A DNA stretch of 64,000 nt, from contig NC_088300.1 of NCBI RefSeq assembly GCF_032854445.1, positions 3,656,001 through 3,720,000 on the forward strand, written 5' to 3'. Both the position numbers and the translations under genes were made by a program. The notes under the pieces were generated by a model that saw nothing but the letters and a program-made list of their open reading frames with translations, was not told the origin of the DNA and did no database searches. How positions within the stretch are numbered: position 1 is the first letter of the stretch; each line of letters begins with the position of its first letter. Shown here piece by piece: positions 36,501 to 46,200 of the stretch. Origin of the DNA: Liolophura sinensis. Its lineage: Eukaryota; Mollusca; Polyplacophora; Chitonida; Chitonidae.

Positions 36501-39500
36501 AGAAAGGCAGACAGACACATGTGGTGACTCCAATATACACCCCTCTCTTAAAAACCAATGGACAACGGTGTGTAGAGAAAAGCAGACAGACACATGTGGT
36601 GACTCCAGTATACACCCCTGCAAACCTTCATCCCTTACAGACAGATGAACGGATGGTGTGTACAGAAAGGCAGACAGACACACGTGGTAACTTCAGTATA
36701 CACCCCCACACCTCCATCCCTCAAAGTCCATAACTTTGTTGCGCTGGATACAAATACAGTTGTCGGCCAGTTATTTTCAAATAGCGGTGTTTGAGTGAGT
36801 GATTGAGTGCTTGAGGTTTAACGTCGTATTTAATAATTTTTCAGTCATATGACGAAGAAGGAGTGCATGTAATGTGCCTCCCTGTTGCAGGACGGATTTC
36901 CACCGCTCTTTTATCTAGTACTGTTTCACTGAAAGGACTTACCAAAGGCAAGTCAACCAGTCTACAGGTCAACCAGTCATCGCACTATCCCCTTAGTGCT
37001 GTATGCCATGCGAGGAAGTTATAACTTCCTCTTTTAAGGCCTTAGAAGTGACCCAACCCAGGATTGACCCTGGATCAACTGCCCCCCATGCTCTACCGAC
37101 TGAGCTATTGGGGCCAGAGCAGCACAGTTGAACTGAAGTCATTATGTGATACTTTGTTCAAGGTAGTCAGTCATATTAAACTGGCACAACATGTCTAGTG
37201 TCCTCACACTGACAATTAAAACATTATCTCATCAAAGTCGAAAGATACATCTGTAAACATAATTACAGGGATGAACAGGGTAAAGCCTGTGCGTATAGAC
37301 TCACGGTTGTTGAAAACCCATTTGTGTAGAAGCTTTTGCATGCCTGCCATTGGCTGCAGACTGAAGCTGTTTGATCCTCTGCATTGCCAGAGTCATGTCG
37401 TACTCTTGTCTTGAACTTGTTTTACTCAGAATCATGTATGCCTCATTAAGTCTCACAAACTTGTCATGGCTGCCCTTGTCTTCAGCTCCAGCGTGTGAAT
37501 CTGGGTGAACCTGAGTAAGAATAGGACATAATCACTCAAAAATACACTTCTAGAAATATGTGAAAATTATTCATTTATGTACAAAGATAGATACACTGCC
37601 CCCCACCCCTCACTCCCTCCACAATCCCCTCAAACAAAAACAAAAAAAAAACAAAAAAAAAAAATTAAACTTACTGATTTATGATAGCGGCATCTGATAT
37701 GTTCTTGTTCCCATTTCTTCACATGCGACAGATCTTATGCATAGCTGAACTGTCATATAAAGTGCATAAAATTATTTATTTATTTATTTATCTGATTGGT
37801 GTTTTATGCCGTACTCAAGAATATTTCCCTTATATGATGGCAGCCAGCATTACGATGAGAGGAAACATTAGCACAGCCCGGGGGAAACCCACTCCCATCC
37901 GCAGGTTGCTGGCAGAACTTCCCATGTACAGCCAGAGAGGAAGCCAGCATGAGCTGGACTGGAGCTCACAGCGACTACATTAGTGAGAGGCTCCTAGGTC
38001 ATTATGCTGCACTAGCGCACTACCCGACTGAGCCAGGGAGGTCCCCCTAGGTCATTATGCTGCACTAGCGCACTACCCGACTGAGCCAGGGAGGTCCCCC
38101 AAGGTCATTATGCTGCACTAGCATGCTAACCGACTGAGCCAGGGAGGTCCCCCTAGGTCATTATGCTGCACTAGCATGCTAACCGACTGAGCCAGGGAGG
38201 TCCCCCTAGGTCATTATGCTGCACTAGCACCCTACCCGACTGAGCCAGGGAGGTCCCCCTAGGTCATTATGCTGCACTAGCACACTAACCGACTGAGCCA
38301 GGGAGGTCCCCCTAGGTCATTATGCTGCACTAGCATGCTAACCGACTGAGCCAGGGAGGTCCCCCTAGGTCATTATGCTGCACTAGCACCCTACCCGACT
38401 GAGCCAGGGAGGTCCCCCTAGGTCATTATGCTGCACTAGCACGCTAACCGACTGAGCCAGGGAGGTCCCCTTAGGTCATTATGCTGCACTAGCATGCTAA
38501 CCGACTGAGCCAGGGAGGTTCCCCTAGGTCATTATGCTGCACTAGCACGCTAACCGACTGAGCCAGGGAGGTCCCCCTAGGTCATTATGCTGCACTAGCA
38601 CCCTACCCGACTGAGCCAGGGAGGTCCCCCTAGGTCATTATGCTGCACTAGCACGCTAACCGACTGAGCCAGGGAGGTCCCCCTAGGTCATTATGCTGCA
38701 CTAGCATGCTAACCGACTGAGCCAGGGAGGTCCCCCTAGGTCATTATGCTGCACTAGCACCCTACCCGACTGAGCCAGGGAGGTCCCCCTAGGTCATTAT
38801 GCTGCACTAGCGCACTAACTGACTGAGCCAGGGAGGTCCCCCTAGGTCATTATGCTGCACTAGCGCACTACCCGACTGAGCCAGGGAGGTCCCCCTAGGT
38901 CATTATGCTGCACTAGCATGCTAACCAACTGAGCCAGGGAGGTCCCCCTAGGTCATTATGCTGCACTAGCACCCTACCCGACTGAGCCAGGGAGGTCCCC
39001 CTAGGTCATTATGCTGCACTAGCACGCTAACCGACTGAGCCAGGGAGGTCCCCCTAGGTCATTATGCTGCACTAGCGCGTTAACCGACTGAGCCAGGGAG
39101 GTCCCCTACATAAAAATACAAACATGAGTTCATAAGAATAACAAAAAAATGAAACGCCATGAAAATATATGCTTGTCTGCTTGTCTGTCCGTCTGCTTGT
39201 TTGTCAGCTGGCTTGATTGCCTGTATGTTTGTTTGTCTGTCCTATTTTTTCTGTATTCATTCATTAAAATGACTTCATACTTGTTTTGTGTACTGCTGAA
39301 CACCCAACGAAGTGCAGTGTTTAGTATCAAAAATTCTGTAAGCGCATTAGGCAAATTTCAATACTTACTGAAGAATATTTGCTGATGGAGGAAACCACAG
39401 TGCCCAGGGTATACCACTGACCATTGGCAAGTTACTGTCAAAGCTTTCCCAAGTGTGAAATAGCAATTTATATGTCATACTATATCGGTGGAAGAAAAGT

Positions 39501-40574
39501 GGCCATCAACAAATGCTTGACTATGTGCCACCGATCACCTGATATGACCACCACAGGGAAGTATCTAGGAATCTGCTGCCTTAGGCTGCCATTGAATCCA
39601 CTCTAGCAACCATGAACATTTTGCCACTCAGCCCTGACCCACTCAGATCAACCATAAACATTTTGCCACTCAGCCCTGACCCACTCAGATCAACCATAAA
39701 CATTTTGCCACTCAGCCCTGGCCCACTCAGATCAACCATAAACATTTTGCCACTCAGCCCTGACCCACTCAGATCACCAGCATAGGACAGTTGGATATTT
39801 AAGGAGGATACGATCAACGTATCTTTAACAATTCTGAAAACATCAATAATGGTAACTAGTTTGTAAAATTCAGTCATTAAAACTCACCAGTTTTGACTGC
39901 TTGAGAAATGCTGCTTTTATTTCCTTTGAGGAGGCTTTATTTTGGACTCCTAATACTTCATAGTGTGTTCTTGAGCTAAACAATCTGTAGAAAAGAATAG
40001 ATTCAACACTGACGTACACATTTCACCAAACAATTTTGCTTATCATATTGCTCTGTAAAATCCTATTAAGCCAAGGGGCTAAGAAAAATGTTAACATTTA
40101 TACACTGTCCTACAAATAGTTGGAATAAAACAGTCTTGTACTGGGTAATGTTTTACACCCATTCTATCATGGCTTCTCAGTTACACTCTGCTTAAATGCA
40201 ATACTGTTATGACTTTGCAAGATTTTGAAAAAATATGAAGCACACATTTAATATTTGTGCACTTTTAAAAATACTCCCTTCAGAGAAATAAACTTTATCT
40301 AGGTCTTCTTTTTCAACGTTTAATCACGTGAGTACCATACATAAAATCTACGCCTTTGTAATAAAAAAAAAATACAGAAAAAAAAATTCTATACTAAATG
40401 TGGTAAATGTATTTAATCACACTGTAACAAATCCAAACATAGATACATTTTCATCATTAAAATACTTACCGTGAGGATGAGCCTCCTGAGCTTTGAGGGG
40501 TTGGTGACTGGCCTAAATGGAACATTTCACAGGATGGACAAGGACTGGACAGAATCAACAGCCAACATAACCTC
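33498..40574 (-). CDS. DNAJC4: DNAJC4-like J-domain membrane protein (five coding exons)
   Basis: The J-domain is encoded by two exons: THYEVLGVQNKASSKEIKAA with FLKQSKL, then VHPDSHAG and KFVRLNEAYMILSKTSSRQEYD. It has the invariant HPD motif that stimulates Hsp70 ATPase activity. A later exon has one hydrophobic segment (YIVYACLGLVASGIMLHFIAL), matching the single membrane span of DNAJC4. Minus-strand exons are 40470-40525 (or to 40574), 39888-39984, 37305-37510, 34485-34673 and 33498-33585. Every junction keeps the frame. From the Met at 40525 the protein would be 211 residues, a little shorter than vertebrate DNAJC4. The first exon is open upstream of that Met to an acceptor-like TTGTAG, so translation may start in an earlier exon. 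The three introns nearest the 3' end carry minisatellites. Animal DNAJC4 is thought to act at mitochondria or other membranes; location is not shown here. Confidence 0.85.
33967..34208. repeat. 38-bp minisatellite in DNAJC4-like intron
   Basis: About six copies of a unit with GTAAGACCTCAGTTCCTACA and CGCCTACTTGTCAGTACA. It lies in the last intron (33586-34484). Each unit begins with a GTAAG donor-like string, on the strand opposite to the gene. Confidence 0.85.
34485..34673 (-). CDS. DNAJC4: DNAJC4-like exon, membrane segment
   Basis: 189 bp. Acceptor TGTATCAG, donor TTAAG/GTATGT. Encodes a Trp- and Tyr-containing linker (HIFWDDTIWHMRD) and then the single hydrophobic span of about 20 residues. 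Confidence 0.82.
34806..36727. repeat. 76-86-bp minisatellite in DNAJC4-like intron
   Basis: About 25 tandem copies with the core CATGTGGTGACTCCAGTATA, CACTTCCCCAACCCTCCATC and ACAGACAGGCAGACAGAC. Two length classes (CCCTGACAGACAATGTG and CCCTTACAGAAACGGACTGATGGTG) alternate. Long minus-strand open frames across it, up to 293 codons, encode only repeated SVYWSHHMCLSAFLYT-type peptides and are a by-product of the repeat. Confidence 0.95.
36792..37117 (-). mobile_element. SINE-A in DNAJC4-like intron
   Basis: On the minus strand: GGCCCCAATAGCTCAGTCGG head, then core, then a GACGTTAAACCTCAAGCACTC end with a CACTCA tail. It sits between the 76-bp array and the HPD exon, in the same orientation as the gene. 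Confidence 0.88.
37305..37510 (-). CDS. DNAJC4: DNAJC4-like exon, HPD motif and helices III-IV
   Basis: 206 bp, entering in phase 0 and leaving in phase 2. Acceptor TTCTTACTCAG, donor CAACC/GTGAGT. Starts VHPDSHAG and continues through KFVRLNEAYMILS and a polar linker (MQRIKQLQSAANGRHAKAST). Confidence 0.88.
37772..38050 (-). mobile_element. SINE-B in DNAJC4-like intron, source of 53-bp array
   Basis: Full V-type core and a tRNA head running directly into the 53-bp array. The short duplication CATAAAA occurs left of the tail (37765-37771) and beyond the far end of the array (39109-39115), so array and SINE appear to be one insertion unit. Confidence 0.85.
37998..39104. repeat. 53-bp satellite made of SINE tRNA heads
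   Basis: About 21 units, exactly 53 bp apart where measured, each equal to the SINE-B head. On the minus strand each reads GGGGACCTCCCTGGCTCAGT, CGGTTAGCGTGCTAGTGCAG, CATAATGACCTAG. Each unit contains an A-box-like TGGCTCAGTCGGTTAGCG but stops short of the B box. Variants (GCACCCTACCC, GCATGCTAACC, GCGCACTACCC) recur in blocks, suggesting multi-unit duplication. Confidence 0.95.
39609..39776. repeat. 42-bp minisatellite in DNAJC4-like intron
   Basis: Four near-identical copies of 42 bp (AAACATTTTGCCACTCAGCC, CTGACCCACTCAGATCAACC). As 42 is a multiple of three, the minus strand is open with a repeated DLSGSGLSGKMFMV peptide. This is intronic. Confidence 0.92.
39888..39984 (-). CDS. DNAJC4: DNAJC4-like exon, J-domain helices I-II
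   Basis: 97 bp, entering in phase 2 and leaving in phase 0. Acceptor TTCTTTTCTACAG, donor CTG/GTGAGT. Encodes HYEVLGVQNKASSKEIKAAF and LKQSKL. Confidence 0.85.
40470..40525 (-). CDS. DNAJC4: DNAJC4-like first visible coding exon
   Basis: Donor CACG/GTAAGTATT. From the Met it encodes MFHLGQSPTPQSSGGSSS and the first two bases of an Arg codon completed by the next exon. Upstream the frame stays open (RLCWLLILSSPC...) to 40574, where TTTGTTGTAG could be an acceptor. That longer form would give a hydrophobic or targeting N-terminus. The start is therefore uncertain. Confidence 0.6.
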
Positions 40575-42010
40575 CTACAACAAACTTAACAGAGGGAAAC
40601 ATATATCTATCTGAACAAATCTTCCATGAGAATCTTGGTATAGGAATGCTTATAAAGGTGGAGAAATGCTAACAGAGGAGCAGGAATGCTAACATAGCCA
40701 TGATGAGACACCACTGTACTACGCCACACAGATGGCAACACCCTAAAGTAGAAACTGAGCAAACACAGTGTGAGGTCAGCCTCACTAGCTAGTGGCTTGG
40801 GACTAGATGTCTGAAACGGACAGCCAAATAATGTATTTACTTTCTAGTGACACTAGGGTCATGACGACATCTGAGAGTCACTAGTTAAATGAGTCAGGGA
40901 CCTGTTTCAAATGATGGAAGGTTGATGCATGTATTACTGTAACACAGCAATGTTAACTAAAATATGACACTGAACATTTACAAGGATTTAGCAAAAATGA
41001 TAAAGGTTGTGTAAATCTTTTAAATATGAATGCCTGGTGCCATAACTTGTGTTAATACACTGCAGTCGGGAAAGGCGATTTCACATCCACATTCTTTTTC
41101 TTTAAAATATCACCAGAAAAGAACTGAGAAATTTCAGCTAACATTAATTTGAGACCGCTGACAACCGGGCATTTGCCATATTACTTGCGCCAGCAAGCGC
41201 CTGCATCTGACAGAAAATATATATACAGGGGTAATTAACAAGTACAAAAATACCCCCACCCCCCACCTAATTAAATTATTTTTATCAAAAATTCCGGGTC
41301 GTTATTTTCTTCATCTGGCATTGAAACAGTCTTTGTTTTGTAGTTGCTTTTCATGTATCCTTTAAAACATTTTGGGTTACACAGATAGGCACATGAGAAA
41401 CCTCTTGACTTAAAGTGAAAGCCACGTCTTATATCAGATTGTTAACCTCTATGAATTGACTTCCAAACATTTCAATGTGTGATAAACCAAACTGCCTGTA
41501 ACAGAAATCGCAGACTAGTAACGAATATTGAACATCGCCTGGTCGCACACACTCAGTTACGTAAACCATAAGCTAGTGAACACAGTAAGTCTGAACACTG
41601 TATATCTACATCATAATGGCATTAGCTACATTGCTTGTATAACAAGAGGTTGTAACAAAGTCAACATATCTGTTTTCCACAACAAGGTGCAGCATGAAGG
41701 TGTCAAACAACCAACCTGAGGGTGTCCAACACAGCTCAGCTCTAGTGTACTAGTCAGCCGGAACTTCGAAACGCGCCGCTACAGCTGTAGTCTCATTTAT
41801 CAGGTCGTGAGAATAAAGCGTATATTTTCAGTGGGCCTGGTGGTCCGCGTTTACTCCATGACTAAATCCTTTAGGTACAAAAAAGTTTTTAAAAGCTGTA
41901 ATGATGTTATATGATGTTAATTCGGACATCACTAAGAATACCTGTGAGCATGCCTTCGTGAATCGTAGGCCTACGGTACGGGGACATTTTATCTCGCTTC
42001 CGCTCGCTTC
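40575..42010. other. 5' region of the DNAJC4-like gene
   Basis: Should contain the promoter and possibly a further 5' exon of the minus-strand gene. No exon could be fixed. The CpG-containing stretch near 41758-41790 is a possible promoter area, a weak guess. Confidence 0.3.
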
Positions 42011-42011
42011 T

Positions 42012-42090
42012 AACCGCCCTTTTGGTTAGAGCGTTCGTTTCGAAGTCGAGAGGCCCGGCCTCAAACCCGCGTCGGATGATACCAAATAAG
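42012..42090 (+). mobile_element. tRNA-derived SINE head fragment
   Basis: TTTTGGTTAGAGCGTTCG resembles an A box and GGCCTCAAACCCG a B box, about 30 bases apart as in tRNAs. A complete acceptor stem is not evident. It is probably a SINE or pseudo-tRNA, not a functional tRNA gene. Confidence 0.45.
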
Positions 42091-42129
42091 ACATTTGCCT
42101 GAAGTTAAAATACGCAAGAACACTTCTTG

Positions 42130-42345
42130 TATGTATGTATGCTTGGGGTTTTACGTCGTACTTAACAATTATTCAGTGATATGGCGACGAGGAATCATTA
42201 GGTCTGTGCATGGATATGTATACTGTGTCTTCTTGTGGCACGGCGAGTTCATGTCGCCAAAGTGCTGACCCCACTGAAGTATGCTGCCGAAGGCACCAGA
42301 CAGAAGATACCCCACCCAGTCACATTACACTGACATTAGGAATGA
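42130..42345 (-). mobile_element. Divergent relative of SINE-A (core only)
   Basis: On the minus strand its 3' part, CTGAATAATTGTTAAGTACG then ACGTAAAACCCCAAGC, is close to SINE-A. The middle (GGTGCCTTCGGCAGCATACT, GGTCAGCACTTTGGCGACAT) differs. It represents a second SINE subfamily sharing the 3' core. Confidence 0.65.
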
Positions 42346-43096
42346 TACACAGAATAACAAGTTGACCTTTATACCGTTAAGGACAAAAGAGTCATTTAGG
42401 AAGAAGCTTTAAAAAAAAAAGGTAGCAGCGCGAAATTTATCAGTTACACAGAAAACTCTTGTGTCACAAGGCCTGTTACATTTTGGTTCGAACATTGTCT
42501 GCAACAGTATTGCAGGAAATCACCAACAATTGCATGGAATTTTCCAGCAACTGATCGCCCTACCAGTTGTTCAGAAAGGTGATTCGGTGGTGAAAAATCA
42601 GGTGAAGTTAAAGGTTAGGGATAAATCACATAATTAAATACATGTCACGTGATTTTTTCACCAACTTAGCACAACAGGTTTATTGCTTCGTGACAAATTT
42701 CATGAAATTATTGATGAGTAGGGAATAAGGCAGCTAACAAAAGATACGCCGGAAACCCCATTCCCATCCCCACCCCCGTCCTCCCCATGCACGCTTCCCT
42801 ATCAGACACAGAGGGCGCTAATACAGTACTAACCACGGTGACTAAATATACTGTCAGGAGTGTGAAGACGATTTCACCCTAGTTAAAATGGTTTACCCAG
42901 CATTCTTTGCGATTGTTACAGTGGATGCGTGGAGGTAGCTATGCTGTCTGACACTGTTGATTCAGTTCTGTGCTATCTGAGAACACGTGCCCAAGCTTCT
43001 CGCACCTCCTGAATCTATCTATGATTTGGAAATACCAAGAATATAAGCACGGTACACGCTATTTTTTTTTCATCGAGGATTGCCATCGAGATTGCT
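42346..43096. other. Intergenic / 5' flank of the opsin
   Basis: No gene recognised. Probably holds the opsin 5' UTR and promoter just upstream of 43097. Confidence 0.35.
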
Positions 43097-43220
43097 ATGA
43101 ACATGAAGAAAGACAACTTTTCTGATTCGACTGCAAATATCACCACAGAGTATGCTGACTGGAATGGAAAGCTTTCGCCGTTAATCCACAGTTTTTTAGG
43201 CTATTATCTCTGTGTACTAG
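43097..43220 (+). CDS. Opsin candidate first exon
   Basis: ATG at 43097. Encodes MNMKKDNFSDSTANITTEYA, then DWNGKLSPLIHSFLGYYLCV. It has two N-glycosylation sequons (NFS, NIT) and the start of a hydrophobic helix, as expected for an opsin N-terminus. Donor CTAG/GTAAGT leaves phase 1. Linkage to the downstream exons is inferred from position and strand; the missing exon would have to join them. Confidence 0.55.
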
Positions 43221-46200
43221 GTAAGTACCTCTCTTTTTTTATAGAGAAAAGAAAACACTAGATCAAACAAATATATACATCCACATAAAGTTTTAAAAGC
43301 ATAACTTTCTACGTTTGTAATGTTGCATAAACCAGATATCGATGTTCAAAAGTAAGCAAAGTCGTGCACATTGGGCAAAATCGAAAGCCTCGTCATGTTC
43401 TCACTTTTAACCAAACGGCTTATTTCTGTAATCCGAAAACGCTCCTGTTTCCGCTGTCATCACGCTGACATTGTTCTGCCTGATTATATTATTATTAATA
43501 TTATTATTCTAGCCACGTGTGCGTTGGGAATAGGCGGCGCGCCATCGTGTTTCCGGTTCCTCCACCCTTTAGGTAGAAGTGTTACGATGTAAATTTACAG
43601 CAATATTCAAGAAATACACGACAAACTTCGGTCATTTTGTCCACATTTGTGTAATGTATGTTTACGACAGTATTTAACAAAACACATTTCTTGTACATTT
43701 TATATATTTCGTTAAATAGTGACACTCGGAGTGGAGCCTAGATATTTCAGTATAAATGCCTTATACTTGAAATTTTGACCAATGCTTTATTGTCTTTGAA
43801 AACCATTCTAACTGTATGACAGAACCAAACTGCACCTAAAATCGAGCGAGGTTTCTGTCATCTGAAAAGGATCCCTTGAAACTAGATGTGAAATCGACCA
43901 CCCGTCACTCAGGTCGATGGCCAACCTCCTCGCAGTGACAGCTCTTCTGCGAAATGACTTTCCCGCTATGCGGTTAAGTTGTTATGTAACAGAAGCGGCC
44001 GATGAAACAGGCCAATCTAAAATATTCATTGCTAACTGTCTGCCTACAGTTAGGCATAGGTTATATCCTTTTCCGTCTAATGCTGGAATTTGGACCAAAT
44101 TTTGTCTTCCGAATTATACTGTAAATATATGACAGTGCCTTTAATAGACATTTATTACGAAGCTAAACTGATAAACCGTTGCCCTCTTTCCAATGTGATT
44201 GTAAGATATGCTGTTAGCTGAAGTAAATAGCGTTGACTTTTCATTGGAAGAATACTGTATATAATCTGCATAGATTTACATTAATATATTCAAAATTATC
44301 TAACATATAATTTGACAATATATGAAGAAATATAAAAGACGATTTTCTTTGTGGTTCAAATTAATCCCCCCCACTCCATTACCTCACTTTGTTAAGCACT
44401 ATACAAGTAGGCAATTATAGGAATCGAACTCGTAATCTTGTTCGACAAAATTGTTTCGAGCAGCACACGTTAACACTGGACCAAGGTGGACAACGCGTTA
44501 GTAGCCATGAAATATTTTTCCTTGTGTTCATAAACACTCCATCACCATCTTTGTGTATACTATGTGAAGAATAAAGAGCTAACAGTTTTGGCCGAACGGG
44601 CAAACAAGCCGATATGTGTCGGTCGGTAGCCGTTGGAATATTGGTGCTATAATAATAAAATTATCAGTATATTTTTATGCTGGTATCGTACATACAACAT
44701 TCAGTACAAACAGCGCCCTCTATTATGTCTCTTCCTCGTTGATTAACTACATGTGTTTCAACAATATTTTGTTTTTATCTGAATGTGACACCATTTCTGC
44801 TCGATACATAGTGATTCAGTTTGTTTGTTTTTTATTTCATTGGTGTTGTACGTCGTGATTCCGTTTATTGCTAAGAGCCCAAGTAACATATGTAAGGAGT
44901 GGCTAGGTAACGGGAAATGGACAATGTATTATGCCCTAAGAGCCAATTGCCAAAGCCTAATAAAATAGCTACTCTGTGTGACTGTGATATGCACCTGCCA
45001 ATTCCACAATAGGTAGAACGTCTTCTGACATGCTTTGCATGTGTACGTCCGCTCTTTTTTCCCCTGCGTCTGCAGGTGGCGGACCAAGCCCGTTCGTCGG
45101 GCAAACGCGCTCTCTTCTCTTCCCCGCATGGTGTGCGTTCGCTGATGCCTGAGTCAGATGTCCAGTCGGAAGAATGTCCCAACGCAGACGGAGAGGTGAA
45201 CTCACCCCTTCGCCCGGCGAGAAAACTCGCTAGCATTGTGCGCATGTGTGGACCATGATTGTTGGAGGAGAGACAAACGCTTTCAAGCGGTTTTGTACAC
45301 ATCCAAACAAGCTATACTAGGGCGGATGCACTACTGTCCGTATGGTGGGGGTGCTTTCTCTTGCTTCGTTTTCCATCCCCGAGTCCGGGACAATTTTTGT
45401 CCATCACTTGTGTTTCTTGGTCTCCTCACCCATAGGTCAGTTTTGACTCGATGGAGCTGTTCAACCCAGCAAGTCGACAATTCGCTCACACGTCGCCGAT
45501 TGGTCCTTCCCGTACTCAACGACACCGACGCAACGCCACCGCAATGTTTGCCGCAAGCGACGGGGTATACTACTATATATTATTTGCATTTGAAGTGCGT
45601 ATGGAACTAGAGAAATTTTCTAACAATGGTTGTGATTTATATTTATTTTATATGATACCAGGTATAGCCTACAGATTGAAGAAATAGGGCTGGGTTTTCC
45701 AAGGAGCCTAGTAATTAAAAGTGTGTTAGCAGTTAAGCTCAGGCCACTTTCATCAAACTCCGTACGTCGTATTTCTCGTACCTTTGCTAGGTTGGCTTGG
45801 TGTAGTGCCCATAAGGCGATGTCATTTACGAGAAAAGTTTGATGTACGACGTTTTGGGAAAGTAGACCCTGTTCCGTAAGTTCAGCCAAGATTGAAATGC
45901 TATTAGATTTGTATGAGAACAAGACTGGTGTTAAGATTTAAACCGGGCTTAACTTTTTATACATTTGTGAACAACCGGCCCAAATAGGTATTAAATCTAC
46001 GTGTAAAAAAGAAAAACTCCTTAAAATTATTTGCTCTTCATTTTGAATTCCCGAAAACTTGCATGCTGGTCCCTTTGTATCATGCACCTTATCCGTGCAA
46101 CTTTGCCTTTACCTCCAGATCATGGTTGAGTTGTCATCTCCAGGAGATTTTAATGACGTTGCTGGATCTTATAATATGGGAATTAGTCAAGTTCGTAAAT

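Noticed and set aside
34782-36648. Long minus-strand open frames (up to 293 codons) across the 76-86-bp array
   Set aside because: They are translations of the tandem repeat in several frames at once, with no domain, and lie inside an intron.
42012-42090. Functional tRNA gene
   Set aside because: Box-like motifs are present but a paired acceptor stem and anticodon arm could not be made; a SINE head is more likely.
43512-43571. Short AG/GT-bounded stretch (ATCALGIGGAPSC) considered as opsin TM1 continuation
   Set aside because: Fits the incoming phase but lacks the TM1 Asn, is only about 20 residues and leaves the wrong phase for the TM3 exon.
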